Below are positions 42,022-51,562 of a DNA stretch of 64,000 bases, in pieces. The notes under the pieces are model-generated. The model ran no database searches. It worked only from the letters and a program-made list of their open reading frames with translations, and was not told the origin of the DNA. A program made the position numbers and the translations under genes. Source of the stretch: Bacteroidota bacterium (GTDB taxonomy: Bacteria; Bacteroidota; Bacteroidia; CAIKAF01); contig JAEZEQ010000017.1 of assembly GCA_023432985.1 (NCBI GenBank), positions 20,385 to 84,384 on the forward strand, in the 5' to 3' direction. Positions within the stretch are counted from its first letter, which is position 1. Each line of letters opens with the position of its first letter.

Positions 42022-43995
42022 TTAATCCTTTACGGCATTTTGCGGGGGACGAATAAAGTCGAGCGGAGCCTTTTTGAAATGCAGGTATAATAATTTCAAT
42101 AATTGTTTCGACTTACCAAACTGAATGCCTCTGGATCTTATGGCAACAAAAAGCGCCAGACCAAAACTTACGGCAAAGTTCATCATTCCGATTCCCACTA
42201 AACCCAATACCGATAAAATGGCTTCTCTCCATCCTATATCAAAATTCAAAACGACCAGTGCAATTCCAAAATTTCCCGAAGAAATGGTCACATGTCGTAT
42301 ATCTATAGGCCAACCGAAAAAGCTGCCTACTATCCCCATACTACCCAGAAATATACCCAAAAAGAAATTCCCGGCCAGGCTGCCCGTATTGTCTTCCAAA
42401 TATAGGGCTATCTTCTTTCTCCAACGGCCTTTTAGCAATTTCACCATCAAGGGATGATAGGCAACTCTTTGGGGAATTTTTCGGAAGCGCACTATATTGT
42501 CGTAATATCCGCTGATTAATCCAGATGCAAACAAACAAACGCCTGCTATACCGGCATGAAAAATAGATAAGCTATGTAATGGGTCGATTTCATGGATCAT
42601 GTGTACTGCCTTTTCCGCATCGGCGACATGATTTCCGGTGAAAAAATGCCATATAAAAGCAATTACCAATGCCAAGGGAAATACAACAATCAGATTACCC
42701 AAAAAGGCAACAAACTGACTTCGGCTTACTTTAACAATAAGCGCACTTAATTCGCCTAAATCATCCGAATTTCCATTCTTCGAGTCGAGTGCCGAGGCCA
42801 GGTGAGACGCGGTCATAGCCGGCTGTTTGGTGGCAATGGTACCATGTATCAGATGCACCCCGATGAAACCGAATGAATAATTCATACTATATAAAAAAGC
42901 ACGACTAAAAGGTGCAAGCGACATATAGTAAACAAAGGTTTTGATTATGGTCATAAATGCCACGAGGAATCCTCCTTTGGCAGCAGACCTAAACATTTCG
43001 TCGTATTCCTTTTTACTGCTTGTAATATAATGTTCGCCCGTTTTTCCCGCATTATCGGTAATCTGAAAGGCGAGCATTTCGACATTTCCCTTTATATGTT
43101 CGCTCAAATTATAGCGTACATTTTCATTGCGAACCGAATCGATAAAAAACCGGAGTAAACGTCGACGTATACGAAGAGGTTCCCCTTTTAAGTCGAAAAG
43201 GGAGATGAGCATACGCATTCGGTCGAGACTTTTCTTCATCCGCAGCGACAAATAAGTCAGATTCAGCGAGGTTCCCTCCGACTCTCGAACACTGCGCATT
43301 CTTTCCAATTCGGCATCACATATGTCGAGCAAAATGCGCATTCTTTCCAATTCCGAATCAAGATCCAGCTCTTTGATTTTCATACTTTTTACAAAAGCAG
43401 AAATTTCGCTGCTCAGCATTATAAATGGTGAATCGGAATTTTCGAGATCTGTAGACAGATTTGTGAACATAGGCTCTATACCCAGAGCCGCGACACGATG
43501 CGAAATAAAAAGCAAGGCTTCGAGTAGAGATTTTTCAAGAAATGGAGGTAGTTCCTTGAGCTCAGAATCCGGTATCAAAATGCTTAAAAATTCATCCCAG
43601 GTTTCGAAAGAAATGGAACTCAACCACACATAATCATTAGAGCGGTTGAAAATCATATATAAACTATCGTGTAGTTCGTCGGGATTGGGAACAGGCGGAA
43701 AAATCTTATAAGATATTTTCAGCATGGCCCCGGAAAAAAATCCTTTATTAGCCAATATTCCAGAAGAAGCCAATAAATCCATATGCCTCGTCCCTGTCAA
43801 CAAGCCCATAAAACTGCTTCTAAGGGCTTGAGCCAAATGCGGGTTTTCTCGAATAATTTCAATTAATTCCTTCAAATGCCGCTCCGAATCCGCAGCCGTT
43901 TGCCAACGTCCGGGGCGCATAAAATGAACCAGCCCAATCAGGGTGTCGAGGGGTGATAATTTTCCTTCCCGTGCTTTTTCTAAAACTTCCTTCAT
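42022..43995 (-). CDS. PF10136-type membrane protein (so-called site-specific recombinase Gcr)
   Basis: A protein of 657 residues resembling the PF10136 family, whose name derives from a gonococcal gene once proposed as a recombinase. The first 320 residues are charged and helical with many Arg/Glu (LDSELERMRILLDICDAELE); the second half has about six to seven membrane segments (for example FVAFLGNLIVVFPLALVIAF, GNFFLGIFLGSMGIVGSFFG, GLVGIGMMNFAVSFGLALFV). No serine- or tyrosine-recombinase motif is visible, so a membrane function is far more likely. The frame opens with TTG at 44010; ATG at 43995 is preferred. Confidence 0.8.
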   Translation of the reverse strand: MKEVLEKAREGKLSPLDTLIGLVHFMRPGRWQTAADSERHLKELIEIIRENPHLAQALRSSFMGLLTGTRHMDLLASSGILANKGFFSGAMLKISYKIFPPVPNPDELHDSLYMIFNRSNDYVWLSSISFETWDEFLSILIPDSELKELPPFLEKSLLEALLFISHRVAALGIEPMFTNLSTDLENSDSPFIMLSSEISAFVKSMKIKELDLDSELERMRILLDICDAELERMRSVRESEGTSLNLTYLSLRMKKSLDRMRMLISLFDLKGEPLRIRRRLLRFFIDSVRNENVRYNLSEHIKGNVEMLAFQITDNAGKTGEHYITSSKKEYDEMFRSAAKGGFLVAFMTIIKTFVYYMSLAPFSRAFLYSMNYSFGFIGVHLIHGTIATKQPAMTASHLASALDSKNGNSDDLGELSALIVKVSRSQFVAFLGNLIVVFPLALVIAFIWHFFTGNHVADAEKAVHMIHEIDPLHSLSIFHAGIAGVCLFASGLISGYYDNIVRFRKIPQRVAYHPLMVKLLKGRWRKKIALYLEDNTGSLAGNFFLGIFLGSMGIVGSFFGWPIDIRHVTISSGNFGIALVVLNFDIGWREAILSVLGLVGIGMMNFAVSFGLALFVAIRSRGIQFGKSKQLLKLLYLHFKKAPLDFIRPPQNAVKD

Positions 43996-44108
43996 CTCTA
44001 AATCTGGCAATAAAATTAGTATTAACTTAGAACAAATCCCTATTTATTTTTTATTATAATGAGAAAAAAGTTAAATAATTATGTATACATTTAAGCAAAA
44101 TTTTTATT

Positions 44109-44498
44109 ATGAAATACTTATTACGTATACTCATCACAGCCTTAGCCGTAGTAATATGTGCATGGATTTTACCCGGAGTAAATTTCCCTGAACTGAATCA
44201 ACCTTCCTGGGAATTTTCGGCATTATTAGGTCCTATATTTTTTGCATTAATTCTCACTTTATTAAATACCTTTCTAAAACCGGTTCTAAAAATTCTCACT
44301 TTTCCCATTACCCTTTTCACCCTTGGCCTATCGCTTTTGGTGATGAATGCCTTATTGATTTTATTGGCCGATTGGATGTTAGACTCGGTGGTAATAAACG
44401 GATTCTGGTGGGCATTAATATTTTCTCTGGTCTTATCGCTCATTGAATGGCTTTTGGAGAAAATATTGGGTGCAAACGATGATGAAAAGAAAGATTAA
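44109..44498 (+). CDS. phage-holin-4-like membrane protein (PF04020)
   Basis: An inner-membrane protein of 129 residues with four segments (about 5-22, 37-55, 65-88 and 97-115). Typical family features are ITALAVVICAWILPGVNF at the start and NTFLKPVLKILTFPITLFTLG in the middle. Despite the family name these are chromosomal proteins in most bacteria with no link to phage; function unknown. A box TACATTTA at 44096-44103 could be a weak -7 element. Followed by a strong terminator. Confidence 0.85.
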   Translation: MKYLLRILITALAVVICAWILPGVNFPELNQPSWEFSALLGPIFFALILTLLNTFLKPVLKILTFPITLFTLGLSLLVMNALLILLADWMLDSVVINGFWWALIFSLVLSLIEWLLEKILGANDDEKKD

Positions 44499-44529
44499 TC
44501 AACATTTTTAAACATAAACACATTGAAAT

Positions 44530-44567
44530 AAAAAAAGCAGGTTTGTCAAGGCAAGCCTGCTTTTTTT
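44530..44567. terminator. bidirectional terminator
   Basis: AAAAAAGCAGGTTTG and CAAGCCTGCTTTTTTT pair over 14-15 bp with one G-U pair and a 6-nt loop. It serves the holin-like gene and, in reverse, pruA. Confidence 0.9.
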
Positions 44568-44585
44568 AGCTATATCATTTTCCTA

Positions 44586-46211
44586 TTATTCTTTATCGAG
44601 GAATGGATATCGGTAATCGGTTGGTGGCACGAATGTTTCTTTGATAGTGCGGGGACTTAACCATTTATATAAATTGATTTTAGACCCTGCTTTATCGTTG
44701 GTACCACTTCCTCTGGCGCCGCCAAAAGGTTGTTGCCCCACCACTGCTCCTGTAGGTTTATCGTTGATATAAAAATTCCCGGCAGCTTGTTTCAATTTCT
44801 TAGCGGCTTCGGCAATAGCATAACGATCTGAAGAAATAACAGCCCCTGTAAGTGCATAATTTGACGTAGTATCCACCATTTCGAGTACCTCATCAAATGC
44901 ATCTGCTTTGTAGACATAAACGGACAAAACGGGACCAAACAATTCCTCTACCATGGTCACATAATGCGGATCATTTACACGGATAACCGTAGGTTCGATA
45001 AAATAACCTGTGGATTTATCATAATTACCCCCGGCTACAATTTCATTTCCATCGGCTTTGGCCCGATCTATAAATCCGGCCAATTTATCAAATGCTTTCT
45101 CATCGATAACAGCATTTATAAAATTACCGAAATCTTCAGTTGGCCCCATTTTGAAGCTTGCTAAGTCGGAAATTAATCCGGCTTTCACTTCTTCCCACAT
45201 ATTATCGGGAATATAGGCACGTGAGGCGGCCGAACATTTTTGTCCCTGAAACTCGAAAGCACCTCTCGAAAGGGCCGTAATCACCTCTTTCGGATTGGCA
45301 GATTTATGAGCAAGAACAAAATCCTTACCTCCGGTTTCGCCCACTATACGCGGATAACTTTTATAGGTATGAATATTATTACCTATAGTTTTCCATATAT
45401 TTTGGAATACTTCGGTAGAACCGGTGAAGTGGATTCCGGCAAAATCGGGGTGACTAAAAATTACGTCTGCGGCTTCGGGGCCCGAAGGATAAATAAGATT
45501 AATTACTCCATCGGGTAAACCGGCTGCTTTAAATATCTTCATCAAAACATGGGCCGAATAAACCTGTGTATTACTGGGTTTCCACACCACTACATTGCCG
45601 CACATGGCAACAGAAGTGGGTAAGTTCCCCGCTATGGCAGTAAAATTAAACGGAGTCAGCGCATAAACAAAACCTTCAAGCGGTCTCCATTCCAAGCGGT
45701 TCCAAACACCGGGACTACTAATGGGTTGTTCGGCGTAAATTTCGCTTAAGTATTGCACATTAAAGCGCAAGAAATCAATAATTTCGCATGCACTGTCTAT
45801 TTCGGCCTGATAGGCATTCTTGCTTTGCCCCAACATGGTCGCGGCATTCAACTCGGCTCTATAAGGTCCGGCAATCAACTCGGCCATTTTCAAAAAAATG
45901 CTCATGCGTTGTTCCCAAGGCATATTTTCCCATTTTTCTTTAGCGGCCAATGCTTCAGAAATAGAACGTTGAATATCTTCTTTCGTACTTTTATAATAAT
46001 ATCCCAACACATGTTGGTGATCATGCGGTGGATGAATTGCCGTTTTATGGGCATTGCGCAACTCCTGAGATCCAATATACATGGGAATATCGCGTACTTC
46101 GGCACGCATCTCTTTCAATTTTGCTTGCAATTCTTTTCTTTCGGCACTGTTGGGTGCGTATGATTTTACCGTTTCGTTTACGGCAACGGGTACTTTAAAA
46201 TGTGCACTCAT
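44586..46211 (-). CDS. pruA: 1-pyrroline-5-carboxylate dehydrogenase
   Basis: NAD-dependent oxidation of glutamate semialdehyde (pyrroline-5-carboxylate) to glutamate, the second step of proline breakdown. The 541 residues match the stand-alone eukaryote-like P5CDH branch (IPMYIGSQELRN, HPPHDHQHVLGYYYKSTKED). Aldehyde dehydrogenase motifs are complete: ALTPFNFTAIAGNLP, IHFTGSTEVF, VGETGGKDFVL with the general base Glu and FEFQGQKCSAASR with the nucleophilic Cys. A proline dehydrogenase gene is not in the window. Confidence 0.95.
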   Translation of the reverse strand: MSAHFKVPVAVNETVKSYAPNSAERKELQAKLKEMRAEVRDIPMYIGSQELRNAHKTAIHPPHDHQHVLGYYYKSTKEDIQRSISEALAAKEKWENMPWEQRMSIFLKMAELIAGPYRAELNAATMLGQSKNAYQAEIDSACEIIDFLRFNVQYLSEIYAEQPISSPGVWNRLEWRPLEGFVYALTPFNFTAIAGNLPTSVAMCGNVVVWKPSNTQVYSAHVLMKIFKAAGLPDGVINLIYPSGPEAADVIFSHPDFAGIHFTGSTEVFQNIWKTIGNNIHTYKSYPRIVGETGGKDFVLAHKSANPKEVITALSRGAFEFQGQKCSAASRAYIPDNMWEEVKAGLISDLASFKMGPTEDFGNFINAVIDEKAFDKLAGFIDRAKADGNEIVAGGNYDKSTGYFIEPTVIRVNDPHYVTMVEELFGPVLSVYVYKADAFDEVLEMVDTTSNYALTGAVISSDRYAIAEAAKKLKQAAGNFYINDKPTGAVVGQQPFGGARGSGTNDKAGSKINLYKWLSPRTIKETFVPPTDYRYPFLDKE

Positions 46212-46227
46212 GAATTAAAATTTTGAG

Positions 46228-46235
46228 CAAAGATA
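46228..46235 (-). promoter_or_regulatory. pruA -7 element TATCTTTG
   Basis: The complement of CAAAGATA, 16 nt before the pruA ATG; no clear -33. Confidence 0.5.
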
Positions 46236-46273
46236 GCCAAAAGGGAACAAAGAAATGAGATTTTAAAACGAAT

Positions 46274-46663
46274 TTAATTCCATTTCCAAGGCACATACAT
46301 TTCGAAAAGAGGAATTTCGGTCAGGAAATTTTCATGGGTATGTATATCTTGAAAAAAGTAGTAGCCTTGCATTTGACCAAAATCGGATGCAAAATGGCAA
46401 GAACTTTCATAAGAGAATGTCTGACCCGGTTCCAATATGGGTTGCAGGCCTATTACTCCCTGCCCTTCTACTTCTCGAAAATCGCCAATGCTGTCCAGAA
46501 TTTCCCATTTACGGTAGAGTAATTTGAGCGAACGCGGACCGGTATTGGTAATGCTGATAAAATAAGTAAAGAAATAATATTGCTTGGAAGGATCACTTCG
46601 GTAGGCATCGAATTTCGTTTCAACTCGAATATCCAGATCGCTAATTGCAGTAATATGTTTCAT
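46274..46663 (-). CDS. apaG: ApaG-like protein
   Basis: A 129-residue single-domain protein with a fibronectin-III-like fold (ApaG/DUF525). Conserved blocks are FTYFISITNTGPRSLKLLYRK near 32-52, VEGQGVIGLQPILEPGQTFS near 65-84 and the final MQGYYFFQ. It has been linked to Co2+/Mg2+ homeostasis in enterobacteria, but the molecular role is not settled. The start codon overlaps the stop of the upstream T9SS plug gene by 4 bp, a coupling often found in Bacteroidota. Confidence 0.92.
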   Translation of the reverse strand: MKHITAISDLDIRVETKFDAYRSDPSKQYYFFTYFISITNTGPRSLKLLYRKWEILDSIGDFREVEGQGVIGLQPILEPGQTFSYESSCHFASDFGQMQGYYFFQDIHTHENFLTEIPLFEMYVPWKWN

Positions 46664-47955
46664 CGGTCGGTAATGGTACTTAGGGCGCTAACGCCGATTA
46701 GACGGTCATTACGTTGATAACGATCGCGGTAATACACCAATACAATATACATATTTTCGGTACGTGCAAAATCGCCTTCCAACAATTGAGTGGGCGAAAT
46801 TTGAGGGAAAGGATTTTTATTCACAAAGAGAAAATTATAATAGCCCGTTTTCAATTTTTTGGTAAGGAAATATTCCTTAAGTTCGGGATCATAATCCATT
46901 TTAAATTCGGGCAATAATTGAAAATTAGACAATTGTCCCATCACATATACATCGCCGATTTGGTCGGGCCCCCGGTCATAATCCAAGGCAAAGCGCACAT
47001 AAGAATAATCGCCATCGGTATCCGGTCTGAAACCGTCGCGGGTTTCTATATAATAGGCGCCATTCAAATCAGGCAAAGGCGTATATTGTCTGGATCCGCG
47101 AGCCGGAAGCGGAAAAAGATAAGAAATCATCAAACCATCGCGGGCTTCGACCAAATCGCGGGTAATATTTGTTTTTTGGCGCAAGGTACGTAAATCCAAA
47201 AAGCGCCATTCATTTCCTCCTTCAAAAGTGAGGGAATTATCTAAGTTATCAAAGGTGAAAACAGAACCAACCTGCATGGCCGGTTTCACATTACGTCGCG
47301 CATTATCTTCACGACCGTTTTGATAAATATCGACCATTAAATCCATACGCGGATTCACATTGGGAATAGCGGAATAATCTAAGTCGAAAACCAAATCCTG
47401 CGCTTGTAAACGATATTCGGCACTTATGGCATCCCGGATTCTGCCTTTAAGAGAAAGCAGGGGTTCAAATACACGAAAGCGTTTGATAAAAACCGTATCC
47501 TGATTATCGTATTCCTTAAAAACCACCAAAGCATAATTGCCGCTAAACTTAGGTTTTAGGTCGTTTGTCGGAAAATCGAGACTGTAATGGGTATAACTTT
47601 GCTTGGTCCCCATAGAGAAATCCATAGTGGAAATATTAGCCTGCATAAAGCCCTGAAGGTACATAATGGGTTCGAGCGGAGAGGGACTCCAGTTGTAATC
47701 ACAAAGCACGAAGGTGTAATTATAGACATCACTTCCGGCGTTCAAATCATCGAAATGAAGAGAGATTTTCTCCGAAGAATGCAATTGCAGCATAGGCATC
47801 AGCGAAGGCTTGCCATCGCGCAGTAATTGAACCGTATGAATATTGGAATGAAAGACCGTATCACGCATCACGGCAAAGAGCTCGATTTGGCTCAAACAAC
47901 AAAGAAATATGAAGAGTAATTTATGCAAAATGTATTCAATTGAATGTACAAACAT
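46660..47955 (-). CDS. type IX secretion system plug protein (DUF5103)
   Basis: A protein of 431 residues with a signal sequence (hydrophobic residues 8-28), all-beta domains and the DUF5103 pattern: IHTVQLLRDGKPSLMPMLQL, LHFDDLNAGSDVYNYTFVLC, NWSPSPLEPIMYLQGF and the C-terminal YYNFLFV. Family members bind the periplasmic side of the SprA translocon of T9SS and plug it when no PorV-substrate complex is bound. Together with the sorting-domain proteins at 9297 and 56198 this indicates a working T9SS in the organism. Expressed with apaG. Confidence 0.9.
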   Translation of the reverse strand: MFVHSIEYILHKLLFIFLCCLSQIELFAVMRDTVFHSNIHTVQLLRDGKPSLMPMLQLHSSEKISLHFDDLNAGSDVYNYTFVLCDYNWSPSPLEPIMYLQGFMQANISTMDFSMGTKQSYTHYSLDFPTNDLKPKFSGNYALVVFKEYDNQDTVFIKRFRVFEPLLSLKGRIRDAISAEYRLQAQDLVFDLDYSAIPNVNPRMDLMVDIYQNGREDNARRNVKPAMQVGSVFTFDNLDNSLTFEGGNEWRFLDLRTLRQKTNITRDLVEARDGLMISYLFPLPARGSRQYTPLPDLNGAYYIETRDGFRPDTDGDYSYVRFALDYDRGPDQIGDVYVMGQLSNFQLLPEFKMDYDPELKEYFLTKKLKTGYYNFLFVNKNPFPQISPTQLLEGDFARTENMYIVLVYYRDRYQRNDRLIGVSALSTITDR

Positions 47956-48049
47956 AAAAGAATGGACTAAAAAAACGAGAATTTACAAAACAATTAACAT
48001 AAGAACCCTATGCAAATAGGAAAATTAAAATGAAAAAATAAGACCGAAT

Positions 48050-48083
48050 TAGTTTTGTAAGATTAAAAAAATCCTTAGGTTTG
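48050..48083 (+). promoter_or_regulatory. nqr operon promoter candidate(s)
   Basis: TAGGTTTG at 48076-48083 matches the -7 consensus, with TTTG (48054-48057) 18 bp upstream as -33. The same upstream segment reads TAGTTTTG (48050-48057) and could itself be a -7 box, so two overlapping starts are possible. The leader to the nqrA ATG is about 35-60 nt. Confidence 0.55.
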
Positions 48084-48122
48084 CCGCAAAATTATCTACC
48101 AACAGAACGTACGATAACGCAT

Positions 48123-49472
48123 ATGGGTAAGTCAATTAAAATTAGCAAAGGGCTGAATATCCGCTTGGTCGGTGAGGCTGAAAAAGTAACTGCTTCTCCC
48201 GAGAATGTAGATACGATACTTATTAAACCTACAGATTTCCACGGATTAATTCCGAAATGTGTGGTCAATCCGGGCGATGAAGTAAAAGCCGGAACTCCAT
48301 TATTTTTCGACAAGAAGCATCCGGAAGTTCAATATTGTTCCCCGGTAAGCGGTGAGGTATTGGAAGTAATTCGCGGAGAGAAACGTAAATTAATCGGTAT
48401 CAAAATTTTGGCCGATAAAGAAACGCGCTATGCCGAGGTCAATATTCCTGCAATGGAAAATGCATCAAAAGCCGATATTATTGCTGCGATGACTGCACAT
48501 GGTGTTTGGCCTTATATTAAGCAAAGACCATTCGATGTGGTGGCTAATCCGAATCAAATGCCCAAAGCTGTTTTTATTTCGGCTTTCGACAGTAGTCCCC
48601 TTGCTCCCGACTTCGATTTTGCGATGCAAGGATATGGCCCGGAATTTCAGCATGGTTTGGATTTATTAGCTAAATTGGCTCCTGTTCATTTAAGCGTACA
48701 TAGCGAACTGACTAAGAGTGAGATTTTCTTAAAAGCCAAAAACGTAGAAATACATACAATCAGTGGTCCGCATCCAAGTGGAAACGTGGGCGTACAAATT
48801 CATCATATTGCTCCGATCAATAAAGGCGAAATCGCGTGGACAGTTAATCCCCAGGATGTAGCCATAATCGGTCGTTTATTTTTAGAGAAAAAATACAACC
48901 CACTTCGTGTAATTGCCATTACAGGTAGCGAAGTAAGCCGTCGTCGTTATGCGAAAGTATTACCGGGTACACCGATGAAAGCGCTTTTGGCCGAAACCAT
49001 AAATACCCAATATCCGGTTCGTGTAATCAGCGGAAATGTACTTACAGGTTCCACTGAATCATTGGACGGTTATTTAGGATTTTACCATAATCAAATTACC
49101 GTAATCCCCGAAGGACACGATCCTCAATTCTTTGGATGGATTGCTCCGGGATTGGATAAATTCTCTATGAGTCATACATTCTTTTCCTGGTTAATGCCTT
49201 CGAAAAAATACGCATTAAATACCAATCTAAACGGTGAAGAGCGTGCATTTGTAGTAAGTGGAGAATATGAAAAAGTATTCCCTATGCAAATTTATCCGGT
49301 ATATTTGCTTAAAGCTATTTTGGCCAATGACATCGAAAAGATGGAAGAATTGGGAATTTACGAAGTAGCTCCGGAGGATTTTGCTTTATGCGAATTTGTA
49401 TGTACATCCAAGATCAATACTCAGCAAATTGTGCGCCAGGGATTGGATTTGGTTTTATCTGAAATGGAATAA
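48123..49472 (+). CDS. nqrA: Na+-translocating NADH:quinone reductase subunit A
   Basis: Peripheral cytoplasmic subunit of Na+-NQR, the respiratory sodium pump that oxidises NADH and reduces ubiquinone or menaquinone. The 449 residues match NqrA length, with SIKISKGLNIRLVGEAEK at the start, CVVNPGDEVKAGTPLFFDKK and YCSPVSGEVLEVIRGEKRKL, a lipoyl-like domain reminiscent of RnfC. The frame extends upstream from a TTG, but ATG at 48123 fits the family start. First gene of nqrABCDEF. Confidence 0.96.
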   Translation: MGKSIKISKGLNIRLVGEAEKVTASPENVDTILIKPTDFHGLIPKCVVNPGDEVKAGTPLFFDKKHPEVQYCSPVSGEVLEVIRGEKRKLIGIKILADKETRYAEVNIPAMENASKADIIAAMTAHGVWPYIKQRPFDVVANPNQMPKAVFISAFDSSPLAPDFDFAMQGYGPEFQHGLDLLAKLAPVHLSVHSELTKSEIFLKAKNVEIHTISGPHPSGNVGVQIHHIAPINKGEIAWTVNPQDVAIIGRLFLEKKYNPLRVIAITGSEVSRRRYAKVLPGTPMKALLAETINTQYPVRVISGNVLTGSTESLDGYLGFYHNQITVIPEGHDPQFFGWIAPGLDKFSMSHTFFSWLMPSKKYALNTNLNGEERAFVVSGEYEKVFPMQIYPVYLLKAILANDIEKMEELGIYEVAPEDFALCEFVCTSKINTQQIVRQGLDLVLSEME

Positions 49473-49499
49473 TAATTAACGTAACAACAAGATATATCA

Positions 49500-50744
49500 G
49501 TGAAAGCTTTACGTAATTACATGGAGAAGAAGATTGAACCCAACTTTAAAGAAGGGGGAAAACTTCATAAATTATGGCCTCTATATGATGGCTTTGCAAC
49601 CTTTTTATTCGTACCCGGTCACGTTACGCATCATGGTGTGCACGTGCGCGATGCTATAGATTTAAAGCGTACGATGATTATGGTGGTACTGGCTATGGTA
49701 CCTGCCTTGTTATTTGGCATTTACAATACCGGATATCAGCATTTCATGGCATTGGGTGCTATGCCCGACACGATGACTATTTTAGGTTTCGGTCTATTGA
49801 AAGTATTACCTATTGTAGTGGTTTCTTATGCGGTGGGATTAGGAATAGAATTCTTATTCTGTATCATTAAAAAGCATACCATCAGCGAAGGTTATTTGGT
49901 ATCCGGATTATTAATACCCCTGGTTTTACCTGCCGATATTCCTCTTTGGATGGTAGCTTTGGCTGCAGCATTTGCGGTGGTTATCGGAAAAGAAATTTTC
50001 GGTGGAACCGGAATGAATATTTTGAACGTAGCTTTATTGGCGCGTGCCTTTTTATTCTTCGCCTACCCTACCTATATGAGTGGGGATGTATGGGTTTCGA
50101 TGAAAGGCGAACACCGTAGCGGTTACGAAATCCCAATGGAGGTGAAAGAAAATGTATTGGTAGACACTTATACGGGAGCTACTTTCCTGGGACAAACGGC
50201 AACAGCCGGGTTCGACGGTCAATTTAAGAATGTGGCCGGAGAAGATATAACCGAGACCGTATTTATGGATTCATTTATCGGATTAATTCCCGGTTCTATT
50301 GGTGAAACATCTACCATCGCTATTTTGTTGGGAGCATTGATTTTGATATTTACGGGTATAGGTAGTTGGCGCATTATGGTTTCGACCTTTGCCGGTGCAT
50401 ATATAATGGGATTAATTTTCAATTTAGTGGCAGGCGATAATGCCTATATGGCTATGCCGGCACATTATCATTTGGTAATGGGCGGATTGGCATTCGGTGC
50501 TGTGTTTATGGCAACCGATCCTGTATCGGCTTCGCAAACCAATTTGGGAAAAATATTTTATGGATTGGGTATAGGTATATTTGCCGTATTGATACGTGTG
50601 GTAAACCCCGCTTATCCGGAAGGTGTAATGCTGGCCATCTTGTTCTTTAATGTAATGGCTCCGGTTATCGACTACTACGTAGTTCAATCGAATATCAACA
50701 AAAGAGTAAAACGATTTAAATTAGCTTCTAATGGCGTTAAATAA
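49500..50744 (+). CDS. nqrB: Na+-translocating NADH:quinone reductase subunit B
   Basis: Membrane subunit of Na+-NQR with about ten segments and a covalently bound FMN. The 414 residues include VPGHVTHHGVHVRDAIDLKR near the N-terminus and the FMN-attachment motif TYTGATFLGQ, where the Thr of (S/T)-G-A-T carries the flavin. The start is GTG at 49500 (MKALRNYMEKK), as expected for Bacteroidota NqrB; the next ATG is 7 codons in. Overlaps nqrC by 14 bp. Confidence 0.96.
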   Translation: MKALRNYMEKKIEPNFKEGGKLHKLWPLYDGFATFLFVPGHVTHHGVHVRDAIDLKRTMIMVVLAMVPALLFGIYNTGYQHFMALGAMPDTMTILGFGLLKVLPIVVVSYAVGLGIEFLFCIIKKHTISEGYLVSGLLIPLVLPADIPLWMVALAAAFAVVIGKEIFGGTGMNILNVALLARAFLFFAYPTYMSGDVWVSMKGEHRSGYEIPMEVKENVLVDTYTGATFLGQTATAGFDGQFKNVAGEDITETVFMDSFIGLIPGSIGETSTIAILLGALILIFTGIGSWRIMVSTFAGAYIMGLIFNLVAGDNAYMAMPAHYHLVMGGLAFGAVFMATDPVSASQTNLGKIFYGLGIGIFAVLIRVVNPAYPEGVMLAILFFNVMAPVIDYYVVQSNINKRVKRFKLASNGVK

Positions 50745-51558
50745 AGAAAGTAACGGATATGTATTGATGTTCTCTACCATATTGGTATTGGCTACATCAA
50801 TCTTGTTGGTTGTGGTTTTCGGGTTTACCAAAGATACCATTGCCAATAATCAGAAACTGGAAAAAATGCAGAATATTTTGCAAGCAGCAAATATTCAAAT
50901 CGAAAGAGATTTAGCCGAGCCTGAATTCAACAAAACGGTAATCGATGCCTTCGCGTTGACAGAAACAGGTGAAGTGAAAATGAAAGGCGATTTAGATTAT
51001 GTGTTCAACATTAATCTGGCTGTAGAAATTAACAAAAAAGCAGGCGAGGAAAAACATTTCCCGGTATTCGTTTGTTCGAAAAATGACAGTACCTTTTATG
51101 TATTGGGTATGCGTGGAAAAGGTCTTTGGGACGCAATTTGGGGCTATGCCGCTATTGAAAGCGATATGCAAACCGTTTACAATGCCGTATTCGATCATAA
51201 ATCAGAAACAGCAGGTTTGGGTGCTGAAATCAACCAATCTTGGTTTACTAAAACTTTTATCGGTAAAAAACTGACCAATGAGGCAGGTGAATTTGTTTCT
51301 ATTTCAGTAGCCAAAAAAGGAAGTTATCCTCAGGGAAGCTTGAACCATGTAGATGGTATTTCGGGTGGTACGCTTACTTCAGACGGATTGCATGATATGT
51401 TGAAAATGTTTTTTAGTGCATTTCATGCATTTGGACAAACACATGCCGCTGAGCAACCTGCAACAGTATTAGAAAGCAATACGGATTCCTTGAATATCGA
51501 CAGTATTCCGGCAGAAACGGCGGATACATTAAATCAATTATCCACTTCAAATTCATAA
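50731..51558 (+). CDS. nqrC: Na+-translocating NADH:quinone reductase subunit C
   Basis: Subunit with one N-terminal membrane helix (about 8-28) and a periplasmic flavin domain with covalently bound FMN. The attachment motif reads DGISGGTLTSDGL (about 207-219): the flavin-accepting Thr is present but the usual Ala of S-G-A-T is Gly. A C-terminal tail of about 40 residues after the FMN domain, Ser/Thr/Ala-rich (ATVLESNTDSLNIDSIPAET), appears to be an added extension. The 275 residues are slightly longer than typical. Confidence 0.94.
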   Translation: MALNKESNGYVLMFSTILVLATSILLVVVFGFTKDTIANNQKLEKMQNILQAANIQIERDLAEPEFNKTVIDAFALTETGEVKMKGDLDYVFNINLAVEINKKAGEEKHFPVFVCSKNDSTFYVLGMRGKGLWDAIWGYAAIESDMQTVYNAVFDHKSETAGLGAEINQSWFTKTFIGKKLTNEAGEFVSISVAKKGSYPQGSLNHVDGISGGTLTSDGLHDMLKMFFSAFHAFGQTHAAEQPATVLESNTDSLNIDSIPAETADTLNQLSTSNS

Positions 51559-51562
51559 GATC

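Noticed and set aside
42022..43995. True recombinase linked to mobile DNA
   Set aside because: The protein has many membrane segments and no recombinase catalytic motifs; no attachment sites or mobile genes around it.
44109..44498. Phage holin as a sign of prophage
   Set aside because: PF04020 proteins are common chromosomal genes and no other phage gene is nearby.
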